Virus record (IMG/VR): IMGVR_UViG_3300021090_000099
Coordinates: 1 to 25,927 of that record
DNA length: 25,927 nt
From: a virus
Strand: one strand, 5' to 3'
Shown: positions 12,586-17,647 of the stretch, in pieces
Layout of the letters: the number at the start of each line of letters is the position of its first letter
Numbering within the stretch: position 1 is the first letter of the stretch
Translations under genes and position numbers: made by a program
Notes under the pieces: model-generated
The model's database searches: none
What the model was told of the DNA's origin: nothing
What the model saw: only the letters and a program-made list of their open reading frames with translations

Positions 12586-12765
12586 TTAGATCTTATGAAT
12601 ACCACGCCGTCCCTCCTTCCGTTCAATCAATTCGGGGTAGTCTCGGTACCCGCAGAATTGCATACAATACCAGTAGCCAGGTAGAATCTCTGACTCCCCA
12701 GGTTGAGTAATTGACATTTGCTGCCAGACGATGGCGTCAACCGCCTTACAGTGCGGGCAATTCAT
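12586..12765 (-). CDS. zinc-ribbon protein, 59 aa
   Basis: The ATG overlaps the upstream stop as ATGA. The protein begins MNCPHCKAVDAIVWQQ, with CPHC at 3-6 and C34 plus C38 in GYWYCMQFCGY. This is a four-cysteine zinc ribbon with the second pair spaced by three residues. A basic tail ends it. Function unknown; probably co-translated with the preceding Cys/His-rich gene. Confidence 0.65.
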   Translation of the reverse strand: MNCPHCKAVDAIVWQQMSITQPGESEILPGYWYCMQFCGYRDYPELIERKEGRRGIHKI

Positions 12766-13034
12766 CGTTTGGCTATCCCTCGCTTTGACGCCCTGATTGT
12801 GCTTCTCGTTGACTTATGGCGTCGTAGCATCAAGTGCTTTTGACTATAGACGTGGATACGCCCGTCATTCGCCACACCGAGCGCCAAGCCTTTCTTCTCC
12901 GCCTCATCCCCTTCTCGCACAAAAGGACGATGAGATCGACAACCAGGGCATGAGAATGGAAAAGAAATATCTTTGCCGCATTCATCATGTAGTGCAAACC
13001 GATGCCCGCATTTATAATTTGATTGTAACACCAT
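12762..13034 (-). CDS. zinc-binding hypothetical protein, 90 aa
   Basis: ATG 13034 follows a perfect AAGGAGG by 4 bases. Residues 8-33 hold YKCGHRFALHDECGKD and SCPGC, enough for one or two zinc sites. The remainder is basic and Arg-rich at the end (MLRRHKSTRSTIRASKRG), as in nucleic-acid-binding tails. A longer start at 13052 crosses the ribosome site. Oddly, a promoter-like element overlaps this start; see the findings. Confidence 0.65.
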   Translation of the reverse strand: MVLQSNYKCGHRFALHDECGKDISFPFSCPGCRSHRPFVREGDEAEKKGLALGVANDGRIHVYSQKHLMLRRHKSTRSTIRASKRGIAKR

Positions 13035-13052
13035 TCGTCCTCCTTGTGTCAA

Positions 13053-13110
13053 GAAAAAATTGCGTTGGCTGCCCAGCCGCCTATTGAGGAAACTGGTACA
13101 GCCAACGCAA
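13053..13110 (-). terminator. rho-independent terminator
   Basis: A perfect 12-bp inverted repeat (TTGCGTTGGCTG at 13060-13071, CAGCCAACGCAA at 13099-13110) with a 27-base loop is followed on the minus strand by six Ts and CTT. It begins 17 bases after the stop of the 13127 gene. The loop can pair further (CCAG with CTGG). Confidence 0.85.
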
Positions 13111-13126
13111 CATGGCTTGGAACCTG

Positions 13127-13696
13127 TTACCGTCGAATCAATTCATCGACTGTAACATCGGGGATAAATATAGACACCCCGCCATCACTAACAGCCACGA
13201 AACCATTGATCCACTTTAAGCGCAGACCACCCAAGTCTGAAACCGCTAATCCAGGAAATACCGTCGGTTCAGGAGCTTGTGCAACATCCTCCGATGCCGA
13301 TAGGGTCTCTGTGACGGTATCCTGTACCGAAGCTAGTAACGTGGAGTCCTTGGGATCGCATGAGGCTTCTTCTGCGAATCCATACGAGCGGTTTCCACTA
13401 TCTCCTGTACCCTCGATTTGAACATTCACAATCCCCAGCCCACGGCTTCTCAATTGAACAGCCGCATACAACCTTCCGGTGTCTGCGAGAGAAGGTTGCG
13501 CCGCGTTTTGTGAGACGAACGCCGCGCACGCCTTAGAAACACGAGCACGAAACGCCATCCCATACGGTCGATTCCCCCCCACAATTCCAGGAACCTGCAC
13601 GTTGAGTACAGCCAGATTGCTCTGCACGACCCGCGCTTGGGCCACAATGTAGTCTTTTCCGGTCCCCGCCAGTGATACGTTATGTTTTTCCATCAT
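13127..13696 (-). CDS. internally duplicated hypothetical protein, 189 aa
   Basis: Residues 8-50 and 69-110 are repeats: SLAGTGKDY against SLADTGRLY, VLNVQVPGI against IVNVQIEGT, and GNRPYGMAF against GNRSYGFAE. Each unit looks like a small beta-rich domain ending in G-N-R-x-Y-G. A third, unrelated C-terminal part (FPGLAVSDLGGLRLKWINGFVAV) is also beta-rich. No signal peptide. The G-rich AAAGGGGGG directly abuts ATG 13696; ATG 13693 is equally possible. It lies downstream of the phosphatase gene, separated by an inverted repeat, and ends at a terminator. Function unknown. Confidence 0.65.
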   Translation of the reverse strand: MMEKHNVSLAGTGKDYIVAQARVVQSNLAVLNVQVPGIVGGNRPYGMAFRARVSKACAAFVSQNAAQPSLADTGRLYAAVQLRSRGLGIVNVQIEGTGDSGNRSYGFAEEASCDPKDSTLLASVQDTVTETLSASEDVAQAPEPTVFPGLAVSDLGGLRLKWINGFVAVSDGGVSIFIPDVTVDELIRR

Positions 13697-13710
13697 CCCC
13701 CCTTTATTCC

Positions 13711-13730
13711 GTCATACTTTATTGTATGAC
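13711..13730. repeat. perfect inverted repeat, possible operator or RNA hairpin
   Basis: GTCATAC, a 6-base loop TTTATT, and GTATGAC form a 7-bp dyad overlapping the phosphatase stop codon and lying 14 bases upstream of the next start. There is no T-tract after it on either strand, so it is not an intrinsic terminator. Confidence 0.55.
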
Positions 13731-14390
13731 AGGTCTTGTCGAATCTTCGACGTATTGCTCTTGTCTTTTCGTTTCCACAGCCTCTTGACAATAATTCTTT
13801 CGAATCCACGTTACGGGGTTCTGCCCCGGTGGAATCACACTGCTCCAGTAGGCCATGATTGCTAGTGCGGTTCCCGTTCGACCATGCCCACCTATACAAG
13901 CTACGAGCACATCGAGAGGCTTTTTCTGCTTCTGCGCCTCTGTCTCTAAGTCGCTAAGTAGCCCTTTCCACGCCTCGATGGACCACGAGATAATATCCCC
14001 ATCTGTCCAGTGAACATCAACGGAACGAGTCTTGATGTGTGATAAGAGTGCCTGGCAGTCAAACCCCGTCACGGTTACTAGACCATTCCCCACCATTCCC
14101 CCCGCTAAGTCAAGAACAATTCCGCCTGGAATGAGATATGCGCCACGTGACGAACCACCACCGTAAACCCGCACGTTTTTTGTCTGAAAGACGAGCACAT
14201 TTCCTTTATGAGCGCACAAAGAAACATACGATTTTTGAGGCACCCCCTTCCAATAGTCTATCGTCCCGTCTTTCCTCATGTAGGTCTTGCCGCTAAAATC
14301 TTGCAAGGCTTTTTCTTCTGTCACACATCGCAAGTCTCTTTCTTCCTTTGCTTTCAATTGTCGGGCATCCCAATCCTCCCAAAATCCCAT
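13719..14390 (-). CDS. protein tyrosine/dual-specificity phosphatase-like protein, 223 aa
   Basis: The phosphatase loop VACIGGHGRTGTAL fits C-x5-R-T with nucleophile C165 and R171. The usual histidine before the cysteine is alanine. Upstream, VHWTDGD has W-T-D at 128-130, positioned like the WPD loop with general acid D130. The N-terminal part (YVSLCAHKGNVLVF and GGIVLDLAGG) is beta-rich. It would remove phosphate from a protein or small-molecule substrate in the host cytoplasm, possibly as a takeover factor (inference). ATG 14390 overlaps the upstream stop as TAATG with GGAAAGGA; 14423 is an alternative. Confidence 0.75.
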   Translation of the reverse strand: MGFWEDWDARQLKAKEERDLRCVTEEKALQDFSGKTYMRKDGTIDYWKGVPQKSYVSLCAHKGNVLVFQTKNVRVYGGGSSRGAYLIPGGIVLDLAGGMVGNGLVTVTGFDCQALLSHIKTRSVDVHWTDGDIISWSIEAWKGLLSDLETEAQKQKKPLDVLVACIGGHGRTGTALAIMAYWSSVIPPGQNPVTWIRKNYCQEAVETKRQEQYVEDSTRPVIQ

Positions 14391-15379
14391 TATTCTTTTT
14401 CCTTTCCGATGTTTACGAGACATCCTTCATTCTCCTTTTCTTCGACTTCCCCGTAGGCGCTTTCTAGACGCTTGGACCCCCATTGAATTGGTTGAAAATC
14501 TGACTCGTGTTTCGTTTGAATCACCAGACCTGGTGTAGGCAGTAAAATCCCTAGTGCCAGCCCTCGTTGTGCAAGGCGATACACCTCATAAGAGACAAAC
14601 AATGACATGTTATGATCTTTCTTTTCTACATACCACAAAGCCCCGCTGGCTTTCCGTTTAATAGCTACACTGGGGCTATTCGCCCGGTCGTAAAAAGTTG
14701 TATCTGTGCCGGCGTCATTATAAAACACGCAGGGCTTGCTAAATAAATGGTCTGAATGATGGCGAAGGTCAATAACCGTGTCGATAAATTGGGTATCTGA
14801 GACTTGCTGATATGTCAAGGCATATTCACACGCCCTTTTCCACGGCCGGCCACCAACGGAACCGGCAAAGGCATCTGATAGACCGAAGTACCTCGACAAG
14901 CCCCTTAATAAAGCAATTACGTTGTATTGGGGGGCTTTTCCATAACAGCCCTCTCTCGTCCCACAAGATTGAATCGTTATCCTGATCGCCGCACCACTAT
15001 CTTTGGCTAAGTCCTGCCCATAGCGCGCCTCACCAAAACAAGCTAACGCTATATAGTCCCGGAGTGCGTGAGCGAATTGCTGTGCTTGCTCATCTTGAAT
15101 GCGGTCTAAGTCTTCTTTCCATCGAAGATGTGACGGAAGGGACCACGAATAACCTCGTAACTCCGCCTGCCACTCTTGCATAATATAAAACCCGTAGACT
15201 TCTGCCGTGAAGTTTACCTTACCGCGTCTTGTTTTCTTTATCAATGAGGGTACAGGCTTAATTGATGAATATAACTGCGCTTGTTTTTTACTATCGCACT
15301 TTACAGCGATAGTCCATAATGCCTTATCGAGTAACGCTTGTTTCTTTTTTGACAATGGTTTTGCGGCTTTCGTGATCAT
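14390..15379 (-). CDS. hypothetical protein, 329 aa
   Basis: I do not recognise this protein. It starts with a basic helix (MITKAAKPLSKKKQALLDKAL), then a mixed region with conserved-looking aromatic/charged motifs: GYSWSLPSHLRWKEDL, SVGGRPWKRACEYAL, DTVIDLRHHSDHLF, CVFYNDAGTDTTFYD and VAIKRKASGALWYV. The HH-x2-H pattern in LRHHSDH could bind metal. No membrane segments. Eight Gs and TAA precede the ATG. It is TAATG-coupled to the phosphatase, so the two may share a pathway. Confidence 0.7.
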   Translation of the reverse strand: MITKAAKPLSKKKQALLDKALWTIAVKCDSKKQAQLYSSIKPVPSLIKKTRRGKVNFTAEVYGFYIMQEWQAELRGYSWSLPSHLRWKEDLDRIQDEQAQQFAHALRDYIALACFGEARYGQDLAKDSGAAIRITIQSCGTREGCYGKAPQYNVIALLRGLSRYFGLSDAFAGSVGGRPWKRACEYALTYQQVSDTQFIDTVIDLRHHSDHLFSKPCVFYNDAGTDTTFYDRANSPSVAIKRKASGALWYVEKKDHNMSLFVSYEVYRLAQRGLALGILLPTPGLVIQTKHESDFQPIQWGSKRLESAYGEVEEKENEGCLVNIGKEKE

Positions 15380-15389
15380 TTACCCCCCC

Positions 15390-15602
15390 CTAATGTTGAA
15401 TGCACTTCGGGCACCCAGATCTACGCTCTTTTTTTGTCGTCGGTATGGGCACACGCAATTCTCGGAGTTTTGTCAAACCTTGCATAATCCCGTGTATTGA
15501 GCATCCGACGATTGACCATCGCCTACGACGACCCGCAGTTTTTCCTTGTTTTAATTCCCTTTTGCGCTTAATTCCAGTAGGTATGATAAGGTGCTTAGCC
15601 AT
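15390..15602 (-). CDS. basic hypothetical protein, 70 aa
   Basis: ATG 15602 follows GGGGGAAAAAATAA. The protein is strongly basic (KRKRELKQGKTAGRRRRW) and ends in GCPKCIQH, so it could bind nucleic acid and perhaps zinc. Its stop codon shares a G with the 8-G tract of the next gene's ribosome site. Confidence 0.6.
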   Translation of the reverse strand: MAKHLIIPTGIKRKRELKQGKTAGRRRRWSIVGCSIHGIMQGLTKLRELRVPIPTTKKERRSGCPKCIQH

Positions 15603-15620
15603 TTATTTTTTCCCCCATGA

Positions 15621-15881
15621 TCATGAGACCCCCCGCCGTTCGTCTTTATTCCGTCGTTCTTCTGCTTCCCGCCGAATCACCCGACGACGGTCACGCTCGC
15701 ACCTTGCTGCTTTGGCGAGCCGTTGTCGGGCGCATTCCCTGAGGCGCAGGGGCATGTGTCGTTCACAGCATGGGTCCCCCTCAATCCGAATTCTTGTCAT
15801 CATTAGGGCCGTCGCACCAGACCATTTGCAGACAATGCAGGCTTCGGCTTGACTCATGGGGACAAAATTAAAGATGTTCAT
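15621..15881 (-). CDS. Cys-rich basic hypothetical protein, 86 aa
   Basis: ATG 15881 follows GGAGG by 7 bases and overlaps the stop of a 22-aa ORF as ATGA. Residues 15-43 hold C15-x2-C18 and C38, C39 near H42, a possible zinc site. The rest (RLRECARQRLAKAARCERDRR...) is one long Arg/Glu-rich helix, probably coiled coil or RNA/DNA binding. The longer 144-aa frame crosses two other ribosome sites and is rejected. Confidence 0.6.
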   Translation of the reverse strand: MNIFNFVPMSQAEACIVCKWSGATALMMTRIRIEGDPCCERHMPLRLRECARQRLAKAARCERDRRRVIRREAEERRNKDERRGVS

Positions 15882-15946
15882 GACACATCCTCCGTGTGGG
15901 TGGTATAGGTCGCGCTGACAGCACTCGGAGCCATCAATCGGCTCAC
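15878..15946 (-). CDS. possible mini-ORF, 22 aa
   Basis: A GTG overlaps the upstream stop as GTGA, and the stop overlaps the next ATG as ATGA. It exactly bridges the two genes. The peptide (MSRLMAPSAVSATYTTHTEDVS) has no features. It may serve only to carry ribosomes across. Confidence 0.35.
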   Translation of the reverse strand: MSRLMAPSAVSATYTTHTEDVS

Positions 15947-16104
15947 ACACCCGTGAGCAATGCAAGAGCGTGCTTGTAAGCGTAGAGCTTTCCGTCAAGG
16001 TAGTCTCTTGTATCAAGCTCGCCCGCCTTTTCGCGTTCAATCCATTCATGGACACAGTCGGCTATACTCTCCTGGAGTCTGTTTAATACTTGTTTGTTTG
16101 TCAT
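15943..16104 (-). CDS. small helical protein, 53 aa
   Basis: ATG 16104 has GGGGCGAG upstream and a promoter at 16127-16155. The protein (MTNKQVLNRLQESIADCVHEW...) is predicted as two amphipathic helices joined by GELDTRDYLDG. No family recognised. The longer 94-aa frame runs through the promoter and is rejected. Confidence 0.6.
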   Translation of the reverse strand: MTNKQVLNRLQESIADCVHEWIEREKAGELDTRDYLDGKLYAYKHALALLTGV

Positions 16105-16126
16105 TCTCGCCCCGCCTTCATCGTAG

Positions 16127-16155
16127 AGTATCACACACGGCCCACATTCTGTCAA
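16127..16155 (-). promoter_or_regulatory. sigma-70 promoter, TTGACA-17-GATACT
   Basis: On the minus strand a perfect -35 (16155-16150) and GATACT (16132-16127) are 17 bases apart. It overlaps the stop of the 37-aa gene and should drive the operon from 16104 leftward to the terminator near 13,053. Confidence 0.65.
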
Positions 16156-16265
16156 GCCCACCCCAACACCCGAAAGAGCACCGCACCCAGTACGTACCAC
16201 AGGACGTTTGGCAATCCGTGCGTCCATCCGACTTGTTCGGCTCTCAGCTCTGGCAGCTTATACAT
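16152..16265 (-). CDS. membrane mini-protein, 37 aa
   Basis: ATG 16265 follows AGGAG by about 9 bases. The peptide starts MYKLPELRAEQVGWTHG and ends in a hydrophobic helix (VLWYVLGAVLFRVLGWA) that could span or lie on the membrane. In-frame GTG and ATG codons occur upstream, so a longer form is possible. Confidence 0.5.
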   Translation of the reverse strand: MYKLPELRAEQVGWTHGLPNVLWYVLGAVLFRVLGWA

Positions 16266-16332
16266 GGGTTTCTTCTCCTGGTTTGTACACCTATTCATAC
16301 TCATTAGACTCTTCTCAATCACACTTTATTCC

Positions 16333-16401
16333 CTAATCAAACATCAGTTTATTAATTCCAATCCATACTGCGGCTGCAATGAGAATCCATATAATGAGCA
16401 T
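16333..16401 (-). CDS. membrane mini-peptide, 22 aa
   Basis: MLIIWILIAAAVWIGINKLMFD is almost entirely a transmembrane helix, with a Lys/Asp end. An 8-G tract and AAGG lie upstream. Such single-span peptides occur in phage early regions; function unknown. Confidence 0.45.
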   Translation of the reverse strand: MLIIWILIAAAVWIGINKLMFD

Positions 16402-16416
16402 GGCCTTGACCCCCCC

Positions 16417-16473
16417 CTATTCCGTGTTATCATCTATTCTAGAGTGCAGTATCCGTACCAAGCTATCTGCCAT
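16417..16473 (-). CDS. possible mini-ORF, 18 aa
   Basis: ATG 16473 has AGGA at 11 bases. The peptide (MADSLVRILHSRIDDNTE) is a possible amphipathic helix. The stop shares bases with the 8-G tract before the next mini-gene. Confidence 0.3.
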   Translation of the reverse strand: MADSLVRILHSRIDDNTE

Positions 16474-16497
16474 ATTTATGGCGTCCTACTAAGGTTT

Positions 16498-16516
16498 TTG
16501 AGGAAATTGTCCTCAA
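16498..16516. repeat. inverted repeat, candidate operator
   Basis: TTGAGGA, five bases AATTG, TCCTCAA: a perfect 7-bp dyad in the divergent control region. Five As follow on the minus strand, so it is not a terminator in that direction. Confidence 0.5.
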
Positions 16517-16564
16517 TTATGACATAAAGTGGTAAAATATTACTATATAATACCCTAAGTTGCG

Positions 16565-16615
16565 TCATAGATCGTTGTATGCAGCTTCTCTATGATAACC
16601 TATTGATTTCTATGA
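16565..16615. repeat. three TCTATGA heptamers, candidate binding sites
   Basis: TCATAGA at 16565-16571 is the inverse of TCTATGA at 16589-16595, which recurs at 16609-16615, exactly 20 bp further on. Next to them on the minus strand is a perfect TTGACA (16631-16626) lacking a good -10, as in promoters needing or blocked by a regulator. Confidence 0.4.
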
Positions 16616-16683
16616 AGTATTCTAGTGTCAAGGTTCTTGAGTATCACCGGGTCGTTACCATGGCTCTCCCAAACGCACAACAT

Positions 16684-16699
16684 TGCACAAACTTGTGCA
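16684..16699. repeat. inverted repeat, candidate operator
   Basis: TGCACAA, AC, TTGTGCA: a 16-bp near-palindrome 45 bp upstream of the -35 of the plus-strand promoter at 16745. Size and symmetry suit a helix-turn-helix repressor dimer. Confidence 0.5.
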
Positions 16700-16744
16700 T
16701 ATTTCTTCTACTCCCCCCTCAATAAAAATAAATGAAAATAACTC

Positions 16745-16773
16745 TTGACTTTTCTCTCGAAATATGCTAAACT
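16745..16773 (+). promoter_or_regulatory. sigma-70 promoter with extended -10, TTGACT-17-TAAACT
   Basis: TTGACT (16745-16750) and TAAACT (16768-16773) are 17 bases apart, with TG one base before the -10. The transcript would begin near 16780 and reach an AGGAGG ribosome site and ATG at 16804. Confidence 0.65.
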
Positions 16774-16803
16774 AAGACCAGGAAACGAGCAGGAGGAAAG
16801 AAG

Positions 16804-16902
16804 ATGTCGTCCCGAAGGGACATCAGGAACAGTTTCACAAACGGGCCAAGGTCTATTGTCATTGAGGCCCTTCGGGCCGTTAATCTAATTACATTAACAT
16901 AA
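16804..16902 (+). CDS. mini-protein, 32 aa, first gene of plus-strand mini-operon
   Basis: AGGAGG with a 7-base spacer precedes the ATG, and a good promoter lies 30 bases upstream. The peptide begins MSSRRDIRNSFTNGPRS and is basic with a short hydrophobic end. The coding bases contain two hairpins (GATG..CATC around 16803-16826 and GGCCC-TTC-GGGCC near 16866), so a structured RNA is also possible. An opposing 66-codon frame (16767-16967) has no ribosome site. Confidence 0.45.
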   Translation: MSSRRDIRNSFTNGPRSIVIEALRAVNLITLT

Positions 16903-16976
16903 TGATAAAGGAAGATAATATAACTCATAGTCTCAAGACTATTAAGTATGCTCTTATATTCCGTCATTCTTTTTAA
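16902..16976 (+). CDS. mini-protein, 24 aa
   Basis: The ATG overlaps the previous stop as TAATG. The peptide (MIKEDNITHSLKTIKYALIF...) is basic and could form one helix. Its codons include the inverted repeat ATAGTCT-CA-AGACTAT at 16927-16942. Confidence 0.4.
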   Translation: MIKEDNITHSLKTIKYALIFRHSF

Positions 16977-17165
16977 ACAATCGTCTGATCGCTGAGCACG
17001 ATTCTTGCATGATGTAGCAGAGCAGAGGCTCTATCGTAGCCTTGCATTGTAGCAAATGACTAGAGCATAGCATCATAGCAAGCAGGCGGGGGGAGCCAGG
17101 CTAGGGGGAGTATGTGCGTGATGGCACCTTCCTTTTTTATATATACTAGGAGGTACACGAAGAGT
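16977..17165. repeat. non-coding stretch with direct repeats
   Basis: No gene is convincing here. CTTGCAT-GA-TGTAGCA (17004-17019) recurs as CTTGCATTGTAGCA (17041-17054), and TAGCA appears again at 17068 and 17076. Downstream are G-rich tracts and AGGAGG at 17150 not followed by a start codon. It may be a regulatory or replication-related site. Confidence 0.35.
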
Positions 17166-17405
17166 TTACCCTGAAATAACGGGGGGTTCTGGAAGGAGAG
17201 CCCAATGGGTGATCTTTCGTTCATCAAAATCAAATTCCCATTCATATCCGCTAAACCCGTGTCCAGTAAAAGTGGGCCAATCAGCGTCCCCGAGCTTTAT
17301 GGGGAGCATCCCACAAAATTTAGCACAGGTAACGATTTGACCATTAGTCACAAGAATGCCAACATATTCAGGGGGATGTTGTTCAGTAAAAGAAATCCAA
17401 GTCAT
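17166..17405 (-). CDS. DUF551-like protein, 79 aa
   Basis: The protein begins MTWISFTEQHPPEYVGILV and ends ITHWALLPEPPVISG. W-I at the start, P-x-x-x-V-L-V and the final ITHWxxLPEPP are the DUF551 (PF04448) hallmarks, common in phages and of unknown function. AAAGGAG is 7 bases upstream of the ATG, with a strong promoter behind it. It is isolated from other leftward genes, so it probably has its own message. Confidence 0.8.
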   Translation of the reverse strand: MTWISFTEQHPPEYVGILVTNGQIVTCAKFCGMLPIKLGDADWPTFTGHGFSGYEWEFDFDERKITHWALLPEPPVISG

Positions 17406-17443
17406 AAGACACTCCTTTCTTGAAGGTTATCAATCACTTCGTA

Positions 17444-17472
17444 ACTATAACAGATTCCTTATCTCCTGTCAA
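17444..17472 (-). promoter_or_regulatory. strong sigma-70 promoter, TTGACA-17-TATAGT
   Basis: On the minus strand a perfect -35 (17472-17467) and TATAGT (17449-17444) are 17 bases apart, feeding the DUF551-like gene. Its -35 lies 32 bp from the -35 of the rightward promoter, giving a back-to-back pair. Confidence 0.8.
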
Positions 17473-17504
17473 GAAATAAATCGTACTTAAAGTGAAAATA
17501 ATGC

Positions 17505-17533
17505 TTGACATCCATCACAATCTGTGGTAAGAT
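17505..17533 (+). promoter_or_regulatory. strong sigma-70 promoter of the structural operon, TTGACA-17-TAAGAT
   Basis: TTGACA (17505-17510) and TAAGAT (17528-17533) are 17 bases apart. The predicted start near 17540 is about 12 bases before the tRNA-like gene, and no terminator separates that from the beta-helix gene. Confidence 0.8.
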
Positions 17534-17551
17534 CTAATTACGTCAATCATT

Positions 17552-17626
17552 GCCCTTTTAGCTTAACTGGTAAAGCCCCGGTCCTGTAAACCGGCGTTCG
17601 GCGTCCAAGTCGTCGAAAGGGCTCCA
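17552..17626 (+). tRNA. tRNA-Thr(TGT)-like gene with encoded CCA
   Basis: A complete 75-base cloverleaf can be drawn. The acceptor GCCCTTT pairs perfectly with AAAGGGC, followed by T and CCA. The D-arm is GCTT/AAGC with loop AACTGGTA, the anticodon stem CCGGT/ACCGG with loop CCTGTAA, and the T-arm CGGCG/CGTCG (one G-U) with loop TCCAAGT. The anticodon reads TGT (Thr, ACA). Odd points: base 33 is C instead of the almost universal U, and the T-loop starts TCC instead of TTC. It may be a functional divergent tRNA, a defective one, or a tRNA mimic at the head of the late mRNA. Confidence 0.75.
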
Positions 17627-17647
17627 CATCAAGGAGGGTATCCGAAC

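Noticed and set aside
15400-15852. 150-codon plus-strand ORF
   Set aside because: It is antisense to two minus-strand genes with good ribosome sites; Arg/Ser-rich shadow composition.
16090-16527. 145-codon plus-strand ORF
   Set aside because: It is antisense to several minus-strand mini-genes and a promoter, has no ribosome site, and its composition looks like translated antisense.
16603-16631. Promoter from TTGACA at 16631-16626
   Set aside because: No acceptable -10 at 16-18 bases, so it is not listed as a promoter; only noted as an orphan -35 beside the heptamers.
16767-16967. 66-codon minus-strand ORF
   Set aside because: It has no ribosome site, overlaps a good plus-strand promoter and a plus-strand ORF with an ideal ribosome site, and resembles no family.
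17060-17245. 61-codon minus-strand ORF
   Set aside because: It overlaps the DUF551-like gene out of frame and has no ribosome site.
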